Part shown: in pieces, positions 1 through 5,836 of the stretch
How the letters are laid out: the number at the start of each line of letters is the position of its first letter
How positions within the stretch are numbered: the stretch's first letter is position 1
Assembly (NCBI GenBank): GCA_019348475.1
Contig: JAHWJJ010000189.1
Coordinates: 1-8,273, forward strand
DNA: 8,273 nucleotides
From: Gemmatimonadota bacterium
GTDB lineage: Bacteria > Gemmatimonadota > Gemmatimonadetes > Longimicrobiales > Longimicrobiaceae
Direction of reading: 5' to 3'
Notes under the pieces: generated by a model
Seen by the model: only the letters and a program-made list of their open reading frames with translations
Database searches by the model: none
What the model was told of the DNA's origin: nothing
Made by a program: the position numbers and the translations under genes

Positions 1-98
1 GAACTCTGGCCCGGGTGCGGTTGCCACGCGCAGAAGCACGGCCAGGACTCGCCCATCCACGGCTCCGTCGCCTCATCCAGCCCGGCCACGCCGGCGGC

Positions 99-250
99 CT
101 AGTCAGCCGGCATTTTCTCGCCGCAGTCCGACACCACCTGGTCGGCGGGTAGACCTCGTCTCGCGCCACCACGCCGATTCCGTCGCGGCGAACGCCGCCC
201 CGGACGCCATCGTTGATCACGCGTTCCGCCTCGTCGGACAGCCGTGGCAT
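99..250 (-). pseudogene. possible frameshifted small ORF
   Basis: From an ATG at 250-248 the minus strand reads MPRLSDEAERVINDG and continues to about VVARDEVY with mostly G/C third positions. After that the frame turns Arg/Trp-rich, like out-of-frame reading. One register over, the sequence continues as ADQVVSDCGEKMPAD and stops at TAG (101-99). The two halves together would be a protein of about 50 residues with a frameshift near 145-150. No Shine-Dalgarno sequence precedes the ATG, which lies in the left arm of the 233-284 hairpin. I recognise no family. It could equally be chance coding character in GC-rich DNA. Confidence 0.2.
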
Positions 251-284
251 GACGACCACGACCGTCGTGCCACGGCTGTCCGAC
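233..284 (-). terminator. 22-bp stem hairpin, terminator-like, without T tract
   Basis: Bases 233-249 and 268-284 are perfect 17-bp inverted repeats. The stem continues inward through 250-254 and 263-267 with one G-T wobble and leaves an 8-base loop (255-262). It begins 3 bases past the TGA (290-288) of the minus-strand ppc reading frame, as a terminator would. The minus strand beyond the stem continues gaggcgg, with no run of T, so it is not a canonical intrinsic terminator. It could instead stabilise the 3' end of the transcript or be a palindromic protein-binding site. The inverted repeat is certain; its role is inferred. Confidence 0.4.
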
Positions 285-287
285 TGC

Positions 288-407
288 TCAGCCGGTGCTG
301 ACTCGATCGCCGCCCTGCTGGCGGAGGAGGTCCTCGGTCCGGTCGGCGGCGTCATCCTCGACCTGGACGGCGACCAGGAGGTCACCCTGGTTGACGCGCT
401 CCTCGTA
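288..407 (-). other. non-PEPC tail fused to ppc reading frame
   Basis: Residues from about 849 to 887 of the ppc reading frame read YEERVNQGDLLVAVQVEDD followed by a short helix-like stretch and RQQGGDRVSTG. This does not match the expected PEPC C-terminus. From memory it resembles the final repeat unit of general-stress-protein 17M-like proteins: a YEE-x-V-x-x-G, a strand of the type LVAV, then an acidic helix and a Gly-rich end. At the join, PEPC (KADL, then a Tyr and an Arg a few residues on, as in E. coli KADLWLAEYYDQRL) and the tail (EARAYEERV) can be aligned over each other, so the exact breakpoint is blurred. The loss of PEPC sequence is clear; the identity of the tail is a weak recollection. 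Confidence 0.55.
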
Positions 408-2951
408 CGCCCGGGCCTCGGTGAGGTCCGCCTTGGAGAACACCATCTCGATCTTCCCCAGCAGGTCGTCGTAGAAGGGCCAGTTGCGGGCCATCCGCCG
501 CAGCAGCTCCACGCCGCCGGGCGCGGCCGCCGCCTCCGCCAGCGCGGTGCCGGCGCCCAGCCAGGCGGGGAGCATCAGCCGGTTCTGCGTCCAGCCGAAC
601 TGCCAGGGGATGGCGCGGATCCCCATGATCCCCTCCCCCGCGCCCGGGCGGTACGCCGGCCGCGAGCCGAAGCGCGCGTGCGCCAGCTCCTCGACGGGCG
701 TGGCCGCGCGAAAGAGCGCGAACACCTCGTCGCTCTGGTGCACCAGCTCGCGGTAGACGGCCAGCGAGCGCGCGGAGAGGCGGTCCATCACCTCGCGGAA
801 CGCCGCCTCGTCCCCCGGCGCGGCATCCTCGCGCCAGTCGGAGAACGCGTGCAGCAGCGTGCCGCCCAGCGTCACCTCCAGCGTGCGCTCCGCGATCTCC
901 GGCAGGCCGAACTGCTGGGAGATGATCTCGCCCTGCTCCGTGATCTTTACGCGGCACCCCACCGTGTCCGGCGGAAGCGCCGCCAGCGCGCGGTGCACGG
1001 GCGATCCGCCGCCGCGCCCCACGCTCCCCCCGCGTCCGTGGAACAGCCGCAGCTGGACCCCGCGCTCGCGGAACAGCGCCGAGAGCGCCTCCTGCGCGCG
1101 GTGCAGTCCCCAGGCGCTGGCCAGGATCCCCGCGTCCTTGCCGGAGTCGGAGTAGCCGATCATCACCTCCTGCCGGCCCCCGCGCGCCTGCAGCTGGCGG
1201 CGGTAGACGGGATCGGCCAGCAGCGAACCCATCACCTCCGGCGCGCGCTCCAGGTCGTCCAGCGTCTCGAAGAGGGGGACCACGTCGATGCGCGACACCG
1301 GGGGATCGGCGGCCAGGTCCACCAGCCCCGCCTCGCGCGCCAGCAGCAGCACGCGCAGCAGGTCCTCCGCCGACGTGGTCATCGACACGATGTAGGTCGA
1401 CGCGGCCGCGGCGCCCGCCTCCTCCTGCACCGTGCGCACGGCGCCGAAGGTGTCCAGCACGCGCCGCGTCGCCTCCTCCACCGGCACGTGGGGGCCCACC
1501 AGGGGGCGGCGGGCCAGCAGCTCCGCGCGCAGCGCCGCCCCGTCCAGCGGCGCGAGCCCCACCTGCGCCGCCACGTCCTCCAGCGCGGCCTGGTGCGCGC
1601 TGGCGTGGTCGCGCACGTCCATCATGAAGCCGTGGAACCCGTGCGCACGCACGCCCACCAGCAGCGGGTCCAGGGCGGTGCGGCACACCTGCCGCGCGCC
1701 TGCCTGCACCAGGCACTCGCGCACCAGCAGCAGGTCGCGCTCGAACGCCGCCGCGTCCGGGTACGCCGCGGGCTCGTGCACCGGATGGCCGGCATCGCGC
1801 GAGGCCACCTGCCGCCGCGTGGCCTCCAGCCGCCCGGCCATGAAGCTCAGCTTGAGCCGCAGCGGCTCGTCCGCGTTGCGGCGGCGGTTGGCCTGCCACA
1901 CCTGCGGCAGCACGGCGCGGTCGTCGTCCAGCGACGCGCGCAGCGCCGGCCCCGGCTCCGCCACCTGGGCGGATAGCGACAGCTGCTCCACCAGCCCCTC
2001 CACCGCGCCGCGGTAGCGTCCCAGGATCACGTGGCTGGCCCGCCGCGCAGCCGCCACCGTCACCTCCGGCGTGACGTTGGGGTTGCCGTCGCGGTCCCCG
2101 CCGATCCAGTTGCCGATGCGCAGCGGCGTCGCCAGCCGCAGCGGCTCGTCGGCCTGCACGTCGAACTCGTCCTCGAACGCGCGCACCAGCGCGTCCTGCG
2201 CCCGCGCCCCGGCCTCCAGCAGCCGCGTCTCCAGGTACCACAGGCCGGTGCTGACCTCGTCCATCACCGACGGCCGGTCGCGGCGCACCTCGGCCGTGAG
2301 CCACAGCAGCTCGATCTCCCCCTCCAGCGCGTCCTCCACGGGGCGGCGCTCGGCGGGGGCGGTGGATTCGCGCAGAAGCAGCAGCTCGGCGACACGCGAC
2401 TGCAGCGCCAGCAGCGTGCGCCGCGTGGATTCCGTGGGGTGCGCGGTGATGACGGGGCGCACGTCCAGCCGCGCGATGGCCTCGGCCACCTCGCCGGCCG
2501 TGTGCCCCCCGGCGCGCAGCTGCCGCAGCGTCCAGCGCGCGGACGCCCTCTGCGGTTCGGAGCCGGCCTGGTGCAGGTAGTCGCGGCGGCGCCGCACCCG
2601 GTGCACCTGCTCGGCGGTGTTGATGAGCAGAAAGAAGAGCGTGAACGCCCGCGCGGCGGACGCGCACGCCTCCAGCGGCAGCGCCGCCACCCGCTCCAGC
2701 AGTTGCTCGAAGGTGGGCGCGCCGGCATCGCCCCGGCGGCGGTCGCGGCAGGCCTGGCGCAGCTCCTCGACCGTTTCCAGCGCCTGCGCCCCCTCCAGCC
2801 GCCCGATCACGCGCCCCAGCGCCGCAGCCAGCCAGCGCACGTCCTCGTGCAGCGGCACGTCCTCGGCCCGCGTCTCCGGCTCCGGCGGCACGGTGGGAGC
2901 TTCCGCGGCGGCGCTTTCGGCCGCGTCCATCGCGTGGGGATCGTGTGTCAT
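288..2951 (-). CDS. ppc: phosphoenolpyruvate carboxylase with atypical C-terminus
   Basis: This 887-residue reading frame encodes PEP carboxylase (EC 4.1.1.31), the cytoplasmic anaplerotic enzyme that makes oxaloacetate from PEP and bicarbonate. The signature motifs are in order: TAHPTESTRRT with catalytic His171, GGDRDGNPN at 284-292, VPLFETLDDL at 558-567, MIGYSDSGKDAG with Lys605, FHGRGGSVGRGGG at 637-649, TEQGE at 671-675, and RAIPWQFGWTQNRLMLPAWLG beginning at 779. The N-terminus is about 33 residues longer than in E. coli, so the near-normal length is misleading. After EMVFSKADL (ending at 842) the protein leaves the family. About 100 residues are expected there, ending in RNTG; instead there are 45 residues ending RVSTG. 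The ATG at 2951-2949 has no clear Shine-Dalgarno sequence, and Met8 is an alternative start. The family call is certain. Whether this copy is functional is doubtful, because the C-terminal segment helps form the active and aspartate-binding sites. A misassembly would explain it equally well. Confidence 0.93.
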   Translation of the reverse strand: MTHDPHAMDAAESAAAEAPTVPPEPETRAEDVPLHEDVRWLAAALGRVIGRLEGAQALETVEELRQACRDRRRGDAGAPTFEQLLERVAALPLEACASAARAFTLFFLLINTAEQVHRVRRRRDYLHQAGSEPQRASARWTLRQLRAGGHTAGEVAEAIARLDVRPVITAHPTESTRRTLLALQSRVAELLLLRESTAPAERRPVEDALEGEIELLWLTAEVRRDRPSVMDEVSTGLWYLETRLLEAGARAQDALVRAFEDEFDVQADEPLRLATPLRIGNWIGGDRDGNPNVTPEVTVAAARRASHVILGRYRGAVEGLVEQLSLSAQVAEPGPALRASLDDDRAVLPQVWQANRRRNADEPLRLKLSFMAGRLEATRRQVASRDAGHPVHEPAAYPDAAAFERDLLLVRECLVQAGARQVCRTALDPLLVGVRAHGFHGFMMDVRDHASAHQAALEDVAAQVGLAPLDGAALRAELLARRPLVGPHVPVEEATRRVLDTFGAVRTVQEEAGAAAASTYIVSMTTSAEDLLRVLLLAREAGLVDLAADPPVSRIDVVPLFETLDDLERAPEVMGSLLADPVYRRQLQARGGRQEVMIGYSDSGKDAGILASAWGLHRAQEALSALFRERGVQLRLFHGRGGSVGRGGGSPVHRALAALPPDTVGCRVKITEQGEIISQQFGLPEIAERTLEVTLGGTLLHAFSDWREDAAPGDEAAFREVMDRLSARSLAVYRELVHQSDEVFALFRAATPVEELAHARFGSRPAYRPGAGEGIMGIRAIPWQFGWTQNRLMLPAWLGAGTALAEAAAAPGGVELLRRMARNWPFYDDLLGKIEMVFSKADLTEARAYEERVNQGDLLVAVQVEDDAADRTEDLLRQQGGDRVSTG

Positions 2952-3055
2952 GGGGTCCGGTGGATGGGAGCGGTCGCAGGCGGCGCACGGACGCCCTGCG
3001 CCCCGTCACGATGTGGGCCACTCCGGACGGGCGCCACTCGTACACCTCCGCCGAT

Positions 3056-3087
3056 ACCCCCGGGGGAGGTCGAAGGGCGACGGGTCC
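3056..3087. repeat. direct repeat, copy 1
   Basis: This copy runs from the ten-base palindrome cccccggggg (3057-3066) through aggtcgaagggcgacgggt. It matches 3167-3199 at about 27 of 32 positions with one gap. In copy 2 the palindrome has decayed to ccccctggagg. The order C-run, G-run, gaggt-x-gaa-x-ggcgacgggt is kept in both, so this is a duplicated intergenic element rather than low-complexity sequence. Confidence 0.6.
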
Positions 3088-3118
3088 TGAACGGCGCGTG
3101 CGACTGTCCGTCGAGGAC

Positions 3119-3167
3119 CCGCGCCGCGCCCCCTCCGGGCGAGCACCACTCGCCCGCCTCCCCCAAA
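3119..3167. repeat. interspersed intergenic repeat, left copy
   Basis: A 19-bp block (3119-3137, ccgcgccgcgccccctccg) and an 11-bp block (3157-3167, cctcccccaaa) flank a variable core of 19 bases. Both blocks recur exactly, in the same order and orientation, at 8224-8242 and 8259-8269 around a core of 16 bases. In this copy the core and flanking base form a hairpin, cgggcgag (3136-3143) with ctcgcccg (3149-3156) and a 5-base loop. Fixed ends with a changing middle look like a REP-like family spread between genes. Confidence 0.6.
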
Positions 3168-3199
3168 CCCCCTGGAGGAGGTTGAACGGCGACGGGTTC
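3167..3199. repeat. direct repeat, copy 2
   Basis: This is the second copy of the ~32-bp element at 3056-3087, directly joined to the right end of the repeat at 3119-3167. The junction suggests that the two blocks are parts of one larger mosaic element. Confidence 0.55.
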
Positions 3200-3257
3200 G
3201 ACCGATCTACGCCACGCGGTTGCGAAGGCGGTCCGATCGAACGAGGGGGGCGTAGAT
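3196..3257. promoter_or_regulatory. inverted repeats upstream of the reductase gene
   Basis: A perfect 9-bp inverted repeat pairs atctacgcc (3205-3213) with ggcgtagat (3249-3257). A 6-bp one pairs gttcga (3196-3201) with tcgaac (3237-3242). The arms interleave, so both stems could coexist in RNA only as a pseudoknot; in DNA they could be half-sites for a regulator. The position between the divergent genes, just before a possible -10 box, fits an operator. Nothing in the sequence names a binding protein. Confidence 0.25.
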
Positions 3258-3281
3258 GATGCCGCACGGGGGCAAATCGAC

Positions 3282-3287
3282 TAGAAT
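3282..3287 (+). promoter_or_regulatory. possible -10 box of the reductase gene
   Basis: TAGAAT matches the sigma-70 -10 consensus at five of six positions and lies in one of the few AT-richer patches of the spacer. Transcription from it would start near 3294 and leave a leader of about 33 bases before the ATG at 3328. No good -35 hexamer sits 16-18 bases upstream, so the call is weak. Confidence 0.22.
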
Positions 3288-3327
3288 GTGCGGATCGACC
3301 GCATCCCCTTCCCCACTCGCCCGAGTC

Positions 3328-4383
3328 ATGGCCGCCGACTTTCTGCTCTACGGGTCGTACGGATACACGGGCCGCCTGATCGCGGAGCGGGCGCGCGAGC
3401 TGGGGCTCACGCCGCTGCTGGCGGGGCGCGATGCGCGGGCGGTGGAGGCGCAGGCCGCGGAGCTGGGCGCGCCGCACCGCGCATTCGCGCTGGACGACGC
3501 GGCCGCGCTGGACGCCGCGCTGCGGGAGACGCGGGTGGTGCTGCACGCGGCGGGGCCGTTCTCGCACACGGCGCGGCCGATGGTGGAGGCGTGCCTGCGC
3601 ACCGGCGCGCAGTACCTGGACATCACCGGCGAGATCGGCGTGTTCGAGATGGCCGCGGCACAGGATGCCCGGGCCCGGCCGGCGGGAGTGATGCTCCTTC
3701 CCGGCGCCGGCTTTGACGTGGTGCCCTCCGACTGCCTGGCCGCGCACCTGCACCGGCGGCTGCCGGGCGCAACGTCGCTGACGCTCGCGTTCCAGGCGCT
3801 GGGCGGCGCCTCGCGCGGCACACTGACGACCATGGCGGAGAACGCGGGCGAGGGCGGCGCGGTGCGGCGCCGCGGGCGCATCACCCGCGTGCCGGCGGCG
3901 TGGCGTTCGATGGAGGTGGACTTCGGCCGCGGCCCGGTCACGGTCACCACCATCCCGTGGGGGGACGTGTCGACGGCGTACCACAGCACCGGGATCCCCG
4001 ACATCGAAGTGTACACCCGCATCCCCCGCAACCAGGTACGGCTGATGCGCGCGACGCGGCACCTGGGGTGGCTGCTGGGATCCGCACCCGTGCAGGGGCT
4101 GATGAAGCGCGCCATCCGCAAGGGCCCGCCCGGCCCCACCGCCGAGCAGCGCGCCGGGGGCGCCAGCCTGCTGTGGGGGCGGGTGGAGGATGCCGATGGC
4201 CGCCGGGCCGTCAGCCGCCTGCGCGCGCCCGAGGGGTACACCCTCACCGCCCGCACGGCCGCGGAAGCCGTGCGCCGCGTCCTGGCCGGCGACGCCCCCG
4301 CCGGCTTCCAGACCCCCTCCCGCGCCTACGGCGCCGACTGGATCCTGCAGTTCGAGGGGGTGGAGCGCGAAGACGTGGAGTAG
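3328..4383 (+). CDS. saccharopine dehydrogenase-like NAD(P)-dependent reductase
   Basis: This 351-residue protein starts directly with a Rossmann fold: FLLYGSYGYTGRL carries the G-x-x-G-x-x-G motif at Gly9, Gly12 and Gly15. AGRD follows at the end of the second strand, with Arg34 placed to bind the 2'-phosphate of NADP. AAGPF (74-78), YLDITGE (96-102) and PGAGFDVVPSDC (125-136) are typical of the saccharopine dehydrogenase-like family that includes mycobacterial trans-acting enoyl reductases. The substrate is unknown; true saccharopine dehydrogenase activity should not be assumed. I chose ATG 3328 because the conserved fold begins at its fourth residue. An in-frame ATG at 3256 has a G-rich stretch before it but would add 24 residues unlike the family. 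No membrane segment or signal peptide is evident. It is divergent from ppc, and the next gene follows after 202 bases. Confidence 0.87.
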   Translation: MAADFLLYGSYGYTGRLIAERARELGLTPLLAGRDARAVEAQAAELGAPHRAFALDDAAALDAALRETRVVLHAAGPFSHTARPMVEACLRTGAQYLDITGEIGVFEMAAAQDARARPAGVMLLPGAGFDVVPSDCLAAHLHRRLPGATSLTLAFQALGGASRGTLTTMAENAGEGGAVRRRGRITRVPAAWRSMEVDFGRGPVTVTTIPWGDVSTAYHSTGIPDIEVYTRIPRNQVRLMRATRHLGWLLGSAPVQGLMKRAIRKGPPGPTAEQRAGGASLLWGRVEDADGRRAVSRLRAPEGYTLTARTAAEAVRRVLAGDAPAGFQTPSRAYGADWILQFEGVEREDVE

Positions 4384-4573
4384 GAACGCTGCACGTCTTT
4401 AGCGGCTCACTGCTCGACCCTGTGTGGAGGCCTTCGGTAGCGCTCTCCCGTGCGACCGGGGCTGCGCGCCGAGCCGGGCAAAGCTTCGCCGCCACGTTGC
4501 GGGCGCCCGCGTGTATGCGACGGACCGCGCCCGCGAAGGGTCCGGTGGTCCGCGCTCCCGTCCACCTGTTCGG

Positions 4574-4580
4574 AAGGAGG
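4574..4580 (+). promoter_or_regulatory. perfect Shine-Dalgarno fixing a GTG start
   Basis: AAGGAGG lies five bases before GTG 4586-4588, an ideal spacing. It is the strongest ribosome-binding site in the window, and it sets the start of the kinase-fold gene 162 bases downstream of the first in-frame ATG (4424). The rest of the 4384-4585 spacer shows no terminator or clear promoter, only a 12-bp palindrome (4499-4510). Confidence 0.75.
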
Positions 4581-4585
4581 CTGCC

Positions 4586-5563
4586 GTGCTCGAAATCCTG
4601 TCCCAGCCTGGCGCCATGCCGATCCCGGACCGCCTGGTCCGCGCGCTCCTGCCCGTGGCCGCGCCGGGAATCGAGCGGCGGCAGGTGCGCATCCGACATC
4701 TGGACGCGCACAGCAACGACGTGGCGGAGGTGCGCGTGCCGGACGGGCGCGTGCTGATGGTGAAGCGCGGGCGCTATCCGTGGTCCGCAGCCCGGCTGAC
4801 GGCATCGCGCACCGCGGCCGGACTGCTGCGCGGCGCCTACGTCCGCGTGCCGCAGCCCATCCCGCTCCCCGACGGCGTGGACCAGGAGCCGGTGGAGGCG
4901 TACTGGCGCATCGAGCACCCCACCCTGCAGGAATTGTGGCCCACGCTTTCGCCCGCGCGGCGGCGGCACGCCCTGCGCAGCCTGGGCCGTCTGCTGCGCC
5001 GCGTGCACCGCGTGGAGGCCGGCCGGCACGGACCGCTGGGCGGCGGCGAGGCCCCGGCCTCTCTGGAGGCGCACCTGGCGGCGGACCTGGGCTGGCGGCT
5101 GCTCCCGGCCGTCTACGGTGAGTGGCCGCAGGCGGCGTGGGAGGTGGAGCGGCTGGTGGCGCTGATCCCGCGCCTGGCGGAGCGGCTGGGGGACGCGCCG
5201 CCGGTGCTGCTGCACGGCGACGTGCACCTGGGCAACGTGCTGTGCGACACCGGCTACGGCGGCGCGCGGTGCGTGGGGCTGCTGGACCTGGAGAGCGCCG
5301 GCGGCGGGCCGGCGGAAGCGGACCTGGCCATCGCGCAACTGCACCACGGGCCGCTGTTCGCGTCGCCGCTGCCGGACGGATGGTTCCGCGCCCTGCTGCG
5401 CGGGTACGGGCGCGAGCCGGACCCGTTCGCGCTGGGATTCTACCGCGCCGTGCACCTGGCCAACATGGGCTTTCATTCCGCGCTGGTGGGGCACGCGGAG
5501 CACGCCGAGAGCGTGGCGGCCGCGCTGGAATGGGAGGTGGACGCGCTCGCCCGCGCGGAGTGA
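4586..5563 (+). CDS. aminoglycoside phosphotransferase-family kinase
   Basis: This 325-residue protein has the protein-kinase-like fold of the APH/choline kinase family, which transfers phosphate from ATP to a small-molecule hydroxyl. A Lys at residue 60 (LMVKRG) fits the ATP-binding lysine of the N-lobe. VLLHGDVHLGNVL carries the Brenner motif, with His210, the catalytic base Asp212 and Asn217. LLDLESAGGGPAEADLA supplies the metal-binding Asp234 and then the usual acidic Glu236 and D-L-A segment. GTG 4586 is chosen for its perfect Shine-Dalgarno; ATG 4616 would be an alternative. The substrate is not visible: family members act on antibiotics, sugars, amino acids or choline, and a chromosomal copy beside metabolic genes should not be read as antibiotic resistance. 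No transfer signature is seen, and codon use matches its neighbours. Confidence 0.85.
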   Translation: MLEILSQPGAMPIPDRLVRALLPVAAPGIERRQVRIRHLDAHSNDVAEVRVPDGRVLMVKRGRYPWSAARLTASRTAAGLLRGAYVRVPQPIPLPDGVDQEPVEAYWRIEHPTLQELWPTLSPARRRHALRSLGRLLRRVHRVEAGRHGPLGGGEAPASLEAHLAADLGWRLLPAVYGEWPQAAWEVERLVALIPRLAERLGDAPPVLLHGDVHLGNVLCDTGYGGARCVGLLDLESAGGGPAEADLAIAQLHHGPLFASPLPDGWFRALLRGYGREPDPFALGFYRAVHLANMGFHSALVGHAEHAESVAAALEWEVDALARAE

Positions 5564-5609
5564 TACCAGGTTCTACAGTCGCTTGTGCACCTGGAGTTCT
5601 ACTGCCAGT

Positions 5610-5672
5610 CTCACGCGGAGGGCGCGGAGGACACGGAGAAGTTCTCCGCGACCTCCGCGCCCTCCGCGTGAG
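5610..5672. repeat. 63-bp near-perfect palindrome
   Basis: Bases 5610-5640 and 5642-5672 are inverted repeats of 31 bp with two mismatches, around a single centre base (5641). Each arm is built from the unit gcggag repeated with small changes (cgcggagggcgcggagg and so on), so there is internal periodicity as well as dyad symmetry. It begins 47 bases after the kinase gene's stop (5561-5563). There is no T tract, but RNA from either strand would form a very stable hairpin. From memory, elements of this cgcggag type are widespread between genes in several environmental phyla. A smaller inverted pair, ccaggt (5567-5572) and acctgg (5589-5594), precedes it. Confidence 0.75.
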
Positions 5673-5794
5673 GCCATCTTTGACGCACGCTGCACAACCA
5701 GTCCGAGAATCTGCTCGGCCTCCACCGAATCCGCTTCTCCGTTCCCGCGCGGATGGTGGGGATCGCATGCAGCGGCAGCGGCACGCGGATCGCA

Positions 5795-5829
5795 CCGGCT
5801 CCTTTTCGCACTCGCCGAAAAGGAGCCGG
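5795..5829 (+). promoter_or_regulatory. hairpin masking the HAD gene ribosome-binding site
   Basis: A perfect 14-bp stem pairs ccggctccttttcg (5795-5808) with cgaaaaggagccgg (5816-5829) across a 7-base loop. The right arm contains aaaggag (5819-5825), the only good Shine-Dalgarno before ATG 5837, with 11 bases between it and the start. In the folded leader RNA the ribosome-binding site would be fully paired. Translation would then need the stem to be opened by temperature, a protein, a small RNA or coupling. It may also be a repeat element that happens to supply the site. The stem and the Shine-Dalgarno are seen; the regulation is inferred. Confidence 0.5.
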
Positions 5830-5836
5830 CATTCGT

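Larger units (their letters stand above)
1..287. other. left-edge region without a confident gene
   Basis: I can assign no gene here. A plus-strand frame is open from the window edge to a TAG at 100-102. It reads ELWPGCGCHAQKHG and then a Ser/Ala/Pro-rich end, and could be the last 33 residues of a gene outside the window. The overlapping minus-strand frame uses the same third codon positions, so GC3 cannot decide between the strands. A second coding-like stretch lies on the minus strand between 250 and 99, and a strong hairpin lies at 233-284; both are listed separately. This region may belong with the foreign-looking tail of the ppc reading frame rather than with ppc itself. Confidence 0.4.
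2952..3327. other. divergent intergenic spacer rich in repeats
   Basis: This spacer separates minus-strand ppc from the plus-strand reductase gene, so promoters for both should lie in it. It holds two diverged copies of a ~32-bp direct repeat, a repeat block shared with the right end of the window, several short hairpins and an inverted repeat near the reductase start; each is listed separately. One further stem pairs 3081-3088 with 3114-3121 (8 bp). I see no convincing gene here. The frames open across it are rich in Arg, Pro and Gly, start without support and match no family I know. Confidence 0.6.

Noticed and set aside
213..1976. A long plus-strand frame antisense to ppc (587 codons)
   Set aside because: It is rich in Arg, Gln, His and Leu with no recognisable domain, and ppc on the other strand has every family motif across the same bases.
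382..4062. A minus-strand reading frame of more than 1200 codons overlapping ppc and the reductase gene
   Set aside because: Its translation is Arg/Gly/Ala-rich low-complexity sequence, one register away from ppc and antisense to the reductase. Lack of stops is expected at this GC content.
4424..4585. A 54-residue N-terminal extension of the kinase-fold protein from ATG 4424
   Set aside because: GTG 4586 has a perfect AAGGAGG at ideal spacing, and the extra residues look non-coding.
4586..5563. Reading the kinase-fold gene as antibiotic resistance
   Set aside because: The APH family is broad, the sequence matches no resistance enzyme I know, and there is no mobile context.
5610..5672. CRISPR-like repeat from the recurring gcggag units
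   Set aside because: The units are contiguous and palindromic, with no regular spacers and no cas genes nearby.
5753..5836. A 28-residue extension of the HAD protein from ATG 5753
   Set aside because: The extension translates the hairpin itself and is Arg/Gly-rich; the HAD fold starts directly after ATG 5837.
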